Source: Gracilaria gracilis (Eukaryota; Rhodophyta; Florideophyceae; Gracilariales; Gracilariaceae). From it: 64,000 bases of DNA. Under the pieces are notes generated by a model, which made no database searches, was not told where the DNA came from, and worked only from the letters and a program-made list of their open reading frames with translations. How positions within the stretch are numbered: the stretch's first letter is position 1; the number at the start of each line of letters is the position of its first letter. A program made the translations under genes and the position numbers. Shown here piece by piece: positions 21,641-30,208 of the stretch. The stretch lies in contig JARGSG010000001.1 of the NCBI GenBank assembly GCA_030374805.1, positions 930,001-994,000 of the forward strand, in the 5' to 3' direction.

Positions 21641-22831
21641 CTACGCGGGCGCCGCCTCGGCGGCCTCACCAAAGCGCGCGCCGAAGGCGCGCAGGCGTCC
21701 GTCGGCAACGGCCGCGCGCAGTGCGTGGAACCAGCGAAGGTACTGCCACACGTTGTGCATGGCCAACAGCGACACGCCCATCATCTCGTGCACCTCGAGC
21801 AGGTGGCGCACGTAGCCGCGCGCGAACGGCTGAGCGCCGCGCGCGCCGCCGCACGCGCCGCAGCCGCAGCTGGCGCTGAGCGGCGAGCGGCACAGCGTGT
21901 CGGCGCGCGCGCGCGCGCACAGCGGCGGCAGCTCGTCCGTCAGACGTAGCGCCATGCCGCACTCGGCCAGCTCGAATGGGTAGTCGCCCTCCACCACGTC
22001 CACGCCGGCCGCCACCGCGCGCAGCACCTCGCGTGGAGAGCCGCTGCCGCCCAGCAGCACGCGCGGAAGCGCGGTGTGCGCGACGGCTTGCACGCACGCC
22101 GACACGCACTCGAAGCGACGATCGTCTGATTCGCCAGCGTAGAGGCCCTCGATGGCGAAACCGCGCACGCCGCCGTGCGATGCTGCATGCTTGGCGGCCG
22201 CTTGTGCGAGCCGCGTTCGCGTGTGCACGCAGTCGCCGCCTTGGATCGCCAGCAGCACACGCTGGCTGTTGTGCTCGCTCACCGCGCGCATGAACGCGCC
22301 CTGAAGCGTTTCGTTTCGCTTTGCGCGTCGCTGTTGCACGCCTGCCTTCACGCCGTTGTGCAGAGCCATTCCATCGCTCAAGCTCACGCAAAAGTCCGTG
22401 CGCAGCGCCTTGTGCAGTTGGCACATATCGTGCGGCGACATGACGATACGCCGTGAGCCATCGCCCGTGCTGCACACCGCTTCCTTCTTGCCCGGCGCAT
22501 CCGTGAGTAGATCGTTCGACGGCACGGCGCGCATGGTCAGGAACAGCATGCAGTCCGCGCTGCACGTGGCCGACTTGGCGTCCAGACCAAGACTTGGAAA
22601 CAACTGCGCCGCGCCTAATTTGGAGTTGGCGTTGAGCGTGTGCCATTCAGGCGCCGGTAGCGAGTGAAGGCGCGTGGTGCCGTCCGGCGTAGCGAGTCGC
22701 GCCAGCGGTACGGGAAGGAACGGCAACTGCCCCTTGTTCGTCACCAGCAACGGCGCCGGCGTCGGCTGTCGCAGCGTATCGCTACGCACATGATGCACGC
22801 GCGCGAAGCTTGTCGCTGCCGGCTTCATCAT
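21641..22831 (-). CDS. QTRT2: Queuine tRNA-ribosyltransferase accessory subunit QTRT2
   Basis: The 396-residue protein belongs to the tRNA-guanine transglycosylase family. The zinc site is clear: CGCGAC (Cys-x-Cys-x2-Cys) followed by the distal His in the region HLLEVHEMMGVSLLAMHN. GVDVVEGDYPFELAECG replaces the catalytic DCVFPTRTAR segment of QTRT1, which marks it as the non-catalytic partner QTRT2. The heterodimer inserts salvaged queuine into the wobble position of GUN-anticodon tRNAs, and QTRT2 is associated with the mitochondrial outer membrane in animals. I start at MMKPAATSF (22831). The frame runs on to 23035, but only through a GT/GC-rich simple repeat that encodes Arg-Thr-His-Ala junk. 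The gene is very GC-rich compared with its surroundings. It is divergent from the PMT gene. Confidence 0.85.
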   Translation of the reverse strand: MMKPAATSFARVHHVRSDTLRQPTPAPLLVTNKGQLPFLPVPLARLATPDGTTRLHSLPAPEWHTLNANSKLGAAQLFPSLGLDAKSATCSADCMLFLTMRAVPSNDLLTDAPGKKEAVCSTGDGSRRIVMSPHDMCQLHKALRTDFCVSLSDGMALHNGVKAGVQQRRAKRNETLQGAFMRAVSEHNSQRVLLAIQGGDCVHTRTRLAQAAAKHAASHGGVRGFAIEGLYAGESDDRRFECVSACVQAVAHTALPRVLLGGSGSPREVLRAVAAGVDVVEGDYPFELAECGMALRLTDELPPLCARARADTLCRSPLSASCGCGACGGARGAQPFARGYVRHLLEVHEMMGVSLLAMHNVWQYLRWFHALRAAVADGRLRAFGARFGEAAEAAPA

Positions 22832-23191
22832 CGCGCCGCCCTTCGTGGCCGCATGCGCGTCGAGCAGTGCTCTCGATCCGCGCTGGTGTGAGCCGGCGCG
22901 CGCCCGCCGCGGCGGCGTATACACGTACAGCTTTCCGGCCCCTTCGCCAAACGTGTACGCGTGGGCACGTGTATGCGTGTGCGCGTGTGCACGTGTGCGC
23001 GTGTGCGACCTGGTCGATGCGCTCTCGGCGTGCAATGCATGCCATTGTCGAAGGCTGAAGATGGTTAGAAAGATTCGTTTGAGAAGGGATCTAAAAGGTT
23101 ACGAAGGTAGATATCTATCGTATCTACGTGAAGTTACGTCGTCTCGCGCGCACGTCGCGTCGCGCGTGTCAACGAGTGACCGACAGTCGTC
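22832..23191. promoter_or_regulatory. Divergent promoter QTRT2/PMT with alternating purine-pyrimidine tract
   Basis: The 360-base spacer contains, at about 22950-23008, an almost uninterrupted run of alternating purine and pyrimidine built from GT, GC and AC steps. This composition is prone to Z-DNA. The rest is GC-rich and then turns AT-rich just before the PMT ATG. Confidence 0.55.
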
Positions 23192-24886
23192 ATGAGCGCC
23201 GTTCGTCACAGCGTCATCGCGTCGCTCATCCGCATGCGACTGCGTATTCGGCGCCTCTATCGCTCCTTCTCCGCGCCCGCACCGCCGCCGCCCTTGTCCG
23301 TTTCGCCGTCGCTGCCTGCGCTCTGCTTCGCGCCGTTGCCGCCCGCGCCGTCTGATGAGTTTGCGGGCGAGGGTTTGGTCACGCCGCTGCTGTTCGTCGT
23401 TGCGCTCGTCGTTCGTTTGTATCGCATCTCGTATCCGCCAAGCGTTGTTTTTGACGAAGTGCATTTTCTCAGATTCACGTCGGCGTACTACTACCGCCGT
23501 TACTTTTTTGATATTCACCCTCCGCTCGGTAAGCTTGTGTTCTTCATTGTCACCTACTTGTTCTGCGGTGCACCGCAGCTCAAATATGATGTCAACGGCG
23601 AGCTGTTTGGTACGCAGCGCTATGTGCCGTTGCGCCTGACTAGTGCTATATTTGGCTCTGCTGTGTCGCCGTTCACTTTTCTCATCTGTCGAACGCTGGG
23701 ACTGTCTTTCCCCGCCAGCTTGCTGCCTGCTTTTATTCAGGCCTTCGAGCATTTGGCTGTTATAGAAAGCCGTTTGGTGTTATGTGATTCACAACTTCTT
23801 TTCTTCATGGCTCTCTGCCTATTCTGTGCCTTGCGTATGTGGCGTGCTCCATCCCACAAGCGAACTCGATGGGTGGTGGCTACCGCAATGTCTGGAGCCG
23901 CTGCCCTCAGCGTCAAGTGGACTGCTCTGGTCACTCCTGGTCTGGTTGCTATTATCTCCCTCACTGCTCGTCCTTTTACTAAAAGGCGACTAGCCCCTAA
24001 CCACATTCTTCTTGCCGCCAGTATCGCCCTAACTATTTACATCAGTTTGTTTTGGGTTCACTTTCGCATTCTTACCTTTAGCGGTGCCGGCGATGCGTTC
24101 ATGAAGAGGTCCTTCCAGCGCACACTCATCAATGGAACCCACTATGATCCAAATGCCACTCCGGACGGTTTCGTCCGCAATTTCGTTTATCTTAATCATC
24201 AAATGTACGCGGCAAACAAGGGTATCAAACTCCGTCATCCCTGGGAAAGCAGATGGTGGCAGTGGGTTGTTAATAAGAGGGGATTGCTTATGTACAATGA
24301 ACTCAATCCTGAAGCCGACTGGGCCAATGAAAAGATCTATGCTATTGTCAATCCTGTGGTTTCGGTTATCACTCTGCTGTGGCTCCTTGTATTTATATCC
24401 ATATCATGCTCTATACTGGTGCGAAGAACAAAGTCGCCTTTGAGTCGCGTCACCAATCGCAAGCTTCAAGCTTTTCTGGCCCGCGGTTTGTTTTTCCTGA
24501 CCGCCTTCGTCCTTAACTTATTACCTTATCTCGGTAAGCAAAATTCACCTCTGCTTTTCTGCCTTTACCTGCCGATACTTGTGAGTACGTCATCTTCTAA
24601 CACAAACTACCCCGCGCAATACTTGTTGTGAAACATCCCAAATGCCTCAGAGGTGACGAGGTGTACATTCTTGTATCACTATCTTCCCCCCCTCTTCTAT
24701 GCGCTTCTGGGAGTCGGGAACTTGGTTGATATTATACCCTCTCGTCGTGTTCAACGCTATGTATCTGCTAGTGTTTGCGCTCTCGTCCTTTTGGCCTTCC
24801 TGTATTGGAGCCCCTGGATATACGCCGTTCCTTTGCACAAACCCGCACATGTTCGCCGACAGCTCTTCGGAAAACATTGGCAATGA
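23192..24886 (+). CDS. PMT-family protein O-mannosyltransferase (GT39), one intron, no MIR domains
   Basis: Exons are 23192-24580 and 24653-24886, joined in phase 0 to give 540 residues. The join restores the PMT C-terminal block reading LPILVTRCTFLYHYLPP across the junction. The catalytic loop FDEVHFL with its Asp-Glu pair and YFFDIHPPLGK, and FEHLAVIESRLVLCDSQL, are typical of dolichyl-phosphate-mannose:protein mannosyltransferases of the ER membrane. Many hydrophobic helices flank these. The lumenal MIR domains (about 200 residues) of fungal and animal PMT/POMT are absent: after SGAGDAFMKRSFQ only about 80 residues precede the C-terminal helices. Such an enzyme transfers mannose to Ser/Thr, or to another acceptor in MIR-less forms. 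It ends near the convergent ALT gene. Confidence 0.85.
24581..24652 (+). other. Spliceosomal intron in the PMT gene (72 nt)
   Basis: The intron starts GTGAGTACG and ends CCTCAGAG before GTGACGAGG. A branch-like TTCTAAC lies about 15-20 bases from the 5' end. Without splicing the frame stops at 24631 and the conserved C-terminus is lost. Removing exactly 72 nt restores it in phase. Confidence 0.8.
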
Positions 24887-25103
24887 TCCTTGGCATAGTA
24901 ACTGTCTAATCGAAAGCTTTTTTTCGTATAACTATTAACAGCAAGCTGAGGTGCAATTAGATGGGTTATCGAATATCTACTGCATGGAACGATAAGTGTT
25001 GACATGAAGGAAAACCACGACACTATGAACACCAGTTGATTCGCAGTACATCCTGGCCGCCAGTAGACCACCCACAGTGCAAATGGTGTCTTCAACTCCC
25101 TAT

Positions 25104-26693
25104 TTACGAGTACCTACGAAGAAATTGGTCGTGAAAAGTTCGCATACTTTCAACCACGCGGTCAATCTTTTCTCGTGAGGGTAAGAACGTTGTTCGGAAG
25201 TGATATGTTCCTTCACGTTGCCCAAATCCTGAACCAGGAACAACACATATCCCAGTTGCTTCCAAGAGTTCAAAGCAATAGAGGACATCAGCACACGCGT
25301 AACCACGGTTCTTAGCTGCCTCAATCGCTTTCTTCGGCATGCGTATTTTAGGGAAGAGATACATTGCTCCTTCAGAGTCGTTGCAGCTGACACCTTCGAG
25401 AGTATTCAGACCTTTACAAAGCTTCTGTGCTTTTGCTTTAAGGTCGTTGTAGATATCGTCTGTTTCTCGTTTATACAGACTGTAGGACTGTTCCCCTTCT
25501 TTTGGTGGAGTCATCATCAAATCGATGGCATATTGTCCAAGTAAGTTTGAGCAAAGCGAAGTAGAAAACACCTTGTAGAGAAGTTCGCTCAGATCCTGCC
25601 CCATATTGTGTAACTCTACGTAGCCGCCGCGCAAACCGCATTCTCCAATGACCCCCTTGGAAATGCTATGAAAGCTGGCGAGCTCCACTGGGCTCTTCAT
25701 ATCACAAACCACCTTTTTGAAAGATATGAACGGCTTGTTCTCCACGTAGACGTTCTTTTGGTATACCTCATCGGCCATAATCACCAAACTTTCTGCTTCG
25801 CAGAAACGAACTATCTCGCGCATGTTCTCTTCAGAGAGTACTTGGCCAGTTGGGTTTCCTGGGTTTATGACGACTATGGCACGAACTTGGGTTCCTTCTT
25901 CCCTAGCTTTGTAGAGACTATTCTTCAGTTCATCAATGCTCAGGGACCACCCATGATCTTCATCCAAGTAATAATCAACTTGTCTGCCGGAGATAGAAGT
26001 CAATGTGGCGGAATACAACGGGTACTGAGGAATAGGTATAAGAATGCCATCTGTTGAATCTCTAATGATGATGTGGAGCAGTGCCTTTACAGCGTCACTC
26101 GCACCATTGCCCAGAAATAGTGAACTTGGATCTGCAGGGTACCCATCTCTGTCTTCAATTGCCTTAGCAATCCGCTTTCGAACAAAATTCACCCCTTTGC
26201 TCTCCGAGTAAGCTCCAACGCTTTGACAGCATCCCAAAAATGCCCGCGTCCTGTCGACGACATCCTGGGGAAGAGAACTATTTTCGAGAAGAGAAGGGCA
26301 AGTAGCGGCAGCTAAGCTTTCGCGAATGAAGGATATAGGTTTCTGACCGACTGATTGTGGATTACCTATATTGCAATAGGTTATGCTTGAGAAAGGTAGC
26401 TTAACGCCTGCATCCAAGTCACGAGAAAGCTTTTGTGCACGAAGAACAAGCTCTCCACGAACGGCGTATTGCATGCGTTGCAGGCTCTCGTTAAAACCTC
26501 CTTCGTTGTGGAGAACTTTGACATATTCTGAAGTTGGCTCGGGTGATGCTGCTGAAGTTGCCATGGCTCTTATGTATTGACATGAATCGCGCCGAAAGAA
26601 AATACTTCGGGAAGGTGTTGAGTGATAAGCCACTCGCAGTTGACGTCTGAGAGCCGGGACTGCAAAGGATGAGAACGACCGGAGAGAAGCCAT
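25104..26693 (-). CDS. Alanine aminotransferase, probably mitochondrial
   Basis: The 529-residue PLP enzyme belongs to the plant/animal ALT group. The PLP-binding Lys lies in FHSISKGVIGECGLRGGY. Other family segments are VINPGNPTGQVLSEENM, MADEVYQKNVY, LFLGNGASDAV and VPGSGFGQREGTYHFRTTFLP. It interconverts alanine and 2-oxoglutarate with pyruvate and glutamate. The first 44 residues are rich in Arg, Ser and Phe without acidic residues, consistent with a mitochondrial presequence, and an internal Met follows at MATSAAS. No intron is apparent. The upstream region to 27799 holds no other gene I can name. Confidence 0.94.
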   Translation of the reverse strand: MASLRSFSSFAVPALRRQLRVAYHSTPSRSIFFRRDSCQYIRAMATSAASPEPTSEYVKVLHNEGGFNESLQRMQYAVRGELVLRAQKLSRDLDAGVKLPFSSITYCNIGNPQSVGQKPISFIRESLAAATCPSLLENSSLPQDVVDRTRAFLGCCQSVGAYSESKGVNFVRKRIAKAIEDRDGYPADPSSLFLGNGASDAVKALLHIIIRDSTDGILIPIPQYPLYSATLTSISGRQVDYYLDEDHGWSLSIDELKNSLYKAREEGTQVRAIVVINPGNPTGQVLSEENMREIVRFCEAESLVIMADEVYQKNVYVENKPFISFKKVVCDMKSPVELASFHSISKGVIGECGLRGGYVELHNMGQDLSELLYKVFSTSLCSNLLGQYAIDLMMTPPKEGEQSYSLYKRETDDIYNDLKAKAQKLCKGLNTLEGVSCNDSEGAMYLFPKIRMPKKAIEAAKNRGYACADVLYCFELLEATGICVVPGSGFGQREGTYHFRTTFLPSREKIDRVVESMRTFHDQFLRRYS

Positions 26694-27799
26694 TTATAGC
26701 ATTGGTGAAAGACCACAAGTGGTCTGGAGATGCAGCTTAACGATTTGATGATGAGGTGTGACAGCGGTGAAGGAAGGGCAACGTCCGTTGAGGGGTACAA
26801 ACCAGATGGCGGAGAAGGAAATGAGCATGTCTCTTCCTATGAATTCTGTTGGGCCAGATTGCGGAGCGGTGTACGAATAACCATACCGCTGAATCAACTC
26901 TGGCGATGCTCGGTGCTGTAACCCTTGTGTCCGGCATCTCCCCCAGGCGAGATGGGAGCCACGATTGCACATGCGGACTTTCCGCAATAAATTTTGTGTA
27001 AGGTACGATCTAAGCTTAATCCCTATCTTCGCCTTGCGAATGGCTGCTCTGCTCCTCGGAACGAAAGCAACGCGTACGCTTTACGCGCGGCAGTCGTCGA
27101 ACGAGCGCCGTGCTGCCGCGAAGGGTAAGTCTAACCAAGGAGCTATCGCTGTAACTTTTGGTACGCGGTGTTGGTTTATAGGTTACAAGCCAAGTCAATC
27201 ATAAGCTCTTGCGAAGCAACGCGTAAGAAGCTCGGGACGCCCAAGCGCACCAACAAATATTGATTAGCTGTTGGCTGCCCGCTGCATTGGGTTTTATCAG
27301 TCAAATTGGTGCAGAGAATCGATTGGTGTTGCGAAGTGAGAAGAGGGGTGGCGTCTTTCTACTGCAAGGTTTACCTCATGCCTGGAGAAGAAGAGGGAAT
27401 AGCTTCGCTTTTTTTTGCGTTGAACTCACTGGACAAGATACGAAGACACTTGCCGTGTCCCGCAAGTATGTTGTAGAGGTTTTTCTACGACAAAAACTTT
27501 ATCCCCAATCGCACTGATCGCCACTAATATGCTTCGTACATAATTACTCATCAATCCCTTGCGAGGTTATCGATAGCTTTTCAGACGAATGTCGCTCTCT
27601 GACTTTCGTTGATTCGGTCGTCCGCGCCAAGTGACGAAGCATACTGTTGTTCCATTGAGCGAGAGATGTGACCGTGGCCATAGGGTGTAACCGGTGGATG
27701 TTGTGTGAACACACTTCGCATGATGATGCGTCCGATTAATGATCAGAATGGTCGTCAAGAAGCGCGGCCATAATACAGCACCGTTTCTAGACGACAGTG
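26694..27799. other. Intergenic region between ALT and the CpcS-like lyase
   Basis: In 1.1 kb I recognise no gene. A short plus-strand frame beginning MAALLLGTKATRTLYARQSS (27041) runs into an excellent 5' splice consensus, AAGGGTAAGT, near 27125. No downstream exon gives a protein I know. An imperfect CACAAGGGTTAC (reverse strand) lies near 26920, upstream of ALT. Confidence 0.35.
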
Positions 27800-28594
27800 C
27801 TACGAAACCAATCGCTGGGGGGATTTGCGTTCAATGCCAAATCCCACTAGGACCACGTCTTCAATCGGCTGAGCGTTGGACGGACGTCTATAATTTACGA
27901 TTCGTCTCAGTCTGGTAGATTGGTTGATCAAGCTGATTTGGTCAACGGATATCACGCGTGTATAGAAGGTGGTCATGGTGAGCTCCATCTTAGCACAATC
28001 GAATGAGAAGGATGCCTTGATGGGAGCTGATTCCTCGTAACCAAGGTCACGATAATAATCTCCGCATATGACGCCGGCTTGGTGCATGGACTTAGGCACA
28101 AAAGCAAGATTGGTGGAGGCGCGCACGAGTTCAGACTGCGATGCCATTCGCGTCAAAAACGAGACATTGAAGCCCTGGGTGCTCTCCTCTTGTTCGCTGG
28201 AAAGCGTTGCAGTGGCATCGCCGTTACATTCAAGTACTTGTGTCACTTGGGACGGTCGCAGTCGCTCAACATCAAAGGTAGTCTGGGAGTCCTCTCGTGC
28301 CGCATGTGGTAATTGATAATGGTATGTCCTCTCCGAGTTCCACGTGCCGTTCATGCAGTTGAAATACTCGGCGAAGGCTGCTAAACATTCTTTCGAGCTG
28401 TCAAACGACTTGGACGAAAGCAGGCCGGTCTTGTCGATCGAAACCGGAGGCGAGATAATGTCAACAAAGAGCGTCATGCGAACCGGCGCTGAAAGCGGTG
28501 TACGACGAGGCGCCGGGCGGCAGATTGGCAAAAGTGCCCGGACGAAGGGGTTTCCCGCCCTCGGTACAGCGGCCGGAACGAATGTGGTAGCCAT
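27800..28594 (-). CDS. CpcS/CpeS-type phycobiliprotein chromophore lyase, plastid-targeted
   Basis: The product is 264 residues from the ATG at 28594. A 45-residue leader rich in Ala, Arg and Pro is followed by the CpcS fold. It opens with FNCMNGTWNSERTYHY, counterpart of the bacterial GxWxSQRTxHH signature. It ends with GYEESAPIKASFSF and STRLRRIVNYRR, counterparts of GYAEKAPVAGRY and the NLRLRTS strand. These lipocalin-like lyases attach phycocyanobilin or phycoerythrobilin to a Cys of phycobiliproteins, here presumably in the plastid stroma. With the linker gene at 40.7-41.7 kb it shows that the organism assembles phycobilisomes. CpcU or CpeU-like specificity cannot be excluded. Confidence 0.8.
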   Translation of the reverse strand: MATTFVPAAVPRAGNPFVRALLPICRPAPRRTPLSAPVRMTLFVDIISPPVSIDKTGLLSSKSFDSSKECLAAFAEYFNCMNGTWNSERTYHYQLPHAAREDSQTTFDVERLRPSQVTQVLECNGDATATLSSEQEESTQGFNVSFLTRMASQSELVRASTNLAFVPKSMHQAGVICGDYYRDLGYEESAPIKASFSFDCAKMELTMTTFYTRVISVDQISLINQSTRLRRIVNYRRPSNAQPIEDVVLVGFGIERKSPQRLVS

Positions 28595-29266
28595 GTTGCA
28601 AGCAGAAACGTTAGCGTAGCGACACTGTCGACAGTCGCTCGGTTCCGAAGGTGATGATCTTCCCGGCAGCCCCACATGCTGGAAGGGTCATCCTACGCAA
28701 TCTCCTCATCACGCTGAAGCGAGATCTCGGCTCGAAAACGTTGCCACGCACTTGGCGGGTTACCGTTGCAGCTTGGCAGCGCGACGCGTGCGAGAGCGGA
28801 TTCATCAGCGCAGCGGCGCGAAATCGGACAACGCACCGCAGTGCGGAGCTAATAGTTACAGCTATCTATCTGCTAATTTTTGGTTTTTTTCGTAGCCATT
28901 GCTCCACCCATTCGATAACAACCGCGTTTCGCGAACCAAAACTCACGAGCGGCGCTTTTTTTTATTCAAATGAAACGCCCTCAAACACGCCGCTGTTAAG
29001 CGCAAACATATCTAGATAGATACTGGCCTCGGGAAGCCTTGAGTTTGCCTAGCTAGAATCGCGCTGTTTAGCCAAGGTGGCGTACCGCAGCATTCGCTTC
29101 GCCTCCCCCCAGCTTTCCCCCCGCTTCTCCCAGCGCTCCTCCCGCCCAAGTGCAACCCTCCCCTCCCCCCTTATATAACCCAGGCATCCAGCTCTTCCAG
29201 CTCAAGTCCGTCCCCCGACCTCTAGCTTCTACTCCACCACTCTCATTGCCTACCCACCCCTTCACC
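28595..29266. promoter_or_regulatory. Divergent promoter between the phycobilin lyase and the SWIB gene
   Basis: This region serves two genes reading outward. A C-rich pyrimidine tract at about 29100-29260 leads into the SWIB ATG, as before polyubiquitin. No named element is seen. Confidence 0.35.
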
Positions 29267-30208
29267 ATGACTAACCCCTCCGAAGACAGCCTTACCGAAG
29301 CCGTTAACGAAATCCTTCGTAACAATGATCTAGAGCGTATCACTCTCCGAATGGTCATGTCTATGCTCAGCGAAAAACTGGACCTGCCTCTCTCTCAGCT
29401 CCACGAGCAGAAGTCGTTGGTTCGCAGCAAGATTGACGACTTCCTCGCCTCCTTCCAAGCAGATGAGCCTGAAGCAAACGATCAGCCCTCCACTTCAACC
29501 AGCTCAAAGAGAAAGTCATCCGCGTCACAGCCCAAGCCGCCAAAGCCGGTAAAGCTCACTGGTCTGGAGCGTGCCGTCGTGTTGGCCGAGCCGCTGGCTA
29601 ACTTCATAGGTGAGACAGTCATCTCGCGTTCTCACATCCCAAAGAGAATCTCTGCCTATGCTAAGAAACACGACCTCAATGACCCCACTGACCGCCGTCG
29701 CATTTTGTGCGATGATGCATTGAAAGCAGCCCTATCGGTGGACAGTTTTACGTATTTCTCTCTGGCCAAGGTTGTTTCCGGTCTTGTTTTGAAGCCTGAC
29801 GAATGCGACGAGCACACTCAAGAGCTGGCAAGGAAGTGTGAGGAAAAAATAATTCAAGAAAAGATCATTCGCAAACAGCAGGAAGCTCTCAATCCGCCAC
29901 CGCCCCGCCCGGCGAAACGACCAAAACAAGCCAAGTCTGACCCTGACCGCCCACGGAAGACTGCCTTTTCAAAACCAATGCAGCTCTCTGATGCTCTCAG
30001 TGCTGTATGTGGTGAAACGCAACTCTCTCGAACTGACGTTGTGAAGAAGATATGGCAATACATTCGAGAGAATCAACTGAAGGACCCAGATGACGGAAAG
30101 AGAATCCTGTGTGATGAAAAGCTCATGGCCATATTCGATGGTTCTAAAACCGTCAGTAACATGGGCATCACCAAGTATCTAAGCGCTCACATGACCAAGC
30201 TCCAGTAA
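29267..30208 (+). CDS. DEK-C plus double SWIB/MDM2-domain chromatin protein
   Basis: The 313-residue product starts at the ATG in CACCATG (29267). Residues about 5-60 form a DEK-C domain (SLTEAVNEILRNNDLERITL...VRSKIDDFLASF). A Ser/Pro/Lys linker follows. The first SWIB domain is at about 105-190 (GETVISRSHIPKRISAYAK and NDPTDRRRILCDDAL). A basic linker with KRPKQAK precedes the second SWIB domain at about 230-313 (LSRTDVVKKIWQYIRENQL and GKRILCDEKLMAIF). Plant, fungal (UAF30) and algal proteins of this kind act in chromatin remodelling or Pol I transcription. No plastid leader is visible, so I favour the nucleus. Confidence 0.88.
   Translation: MTNPSEDSLTEAVNEILRNNDLERITLRMVMSMLSEKLDLPLSQLHEQKSLVRSKIDDFLASFQADEPEANDQPSTSTSSKRKSSASQPKPPKPVKLTGLERAVVLAEPLANFIGETVISRSHIPKRISAYAKKHDLNDPTDRRRILCDDALKAALSVDSFTYFSLAKVVSGLVLKPDECDEHTQELARKCEEKIIQEKIIRKQQEALNPPPPRPAKRPKQAKSDPDRPRKTAFSKPMQLSDALSAVCGETQLSRTDVVKKIWQYIRENQLKDPDDGKRILCDEKLMAIFDGSKTVSNMGITKYLSAHMTKLQ

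Noticed and set aside
21666..22646. A 326-codon Arg/Ala-rich frame on the minus strand overlapping QTRT2
   Set aside because: It is another frame of the same GC-rich DNA. The QTRT2 frame has the zinc motif and family blocks, and this one has only biased composition.
22832..23035. N-terminal extension of QTRT2 rich in Arg, Thr, His and Ala
   Set aside because: It is coded by a simple GT/GC repeat and lies before the MMKPAATSF start that matches the family N-terminus.
24653..24886. A separate small membrane protein beginning at 24653
   Set aside because: It starts with GTG and reads as the C-terminus of PMT. Removing the 72-nt intron joins it in phase to the upstream frame.
27041..27250. Possible first exon MAALLLGTK... 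with a strong GTAAGT donor
   Set aside because: None of the nearby AG acceptors gives an extended or recognisable protein, so I do not call a gene. The donor may be chance.
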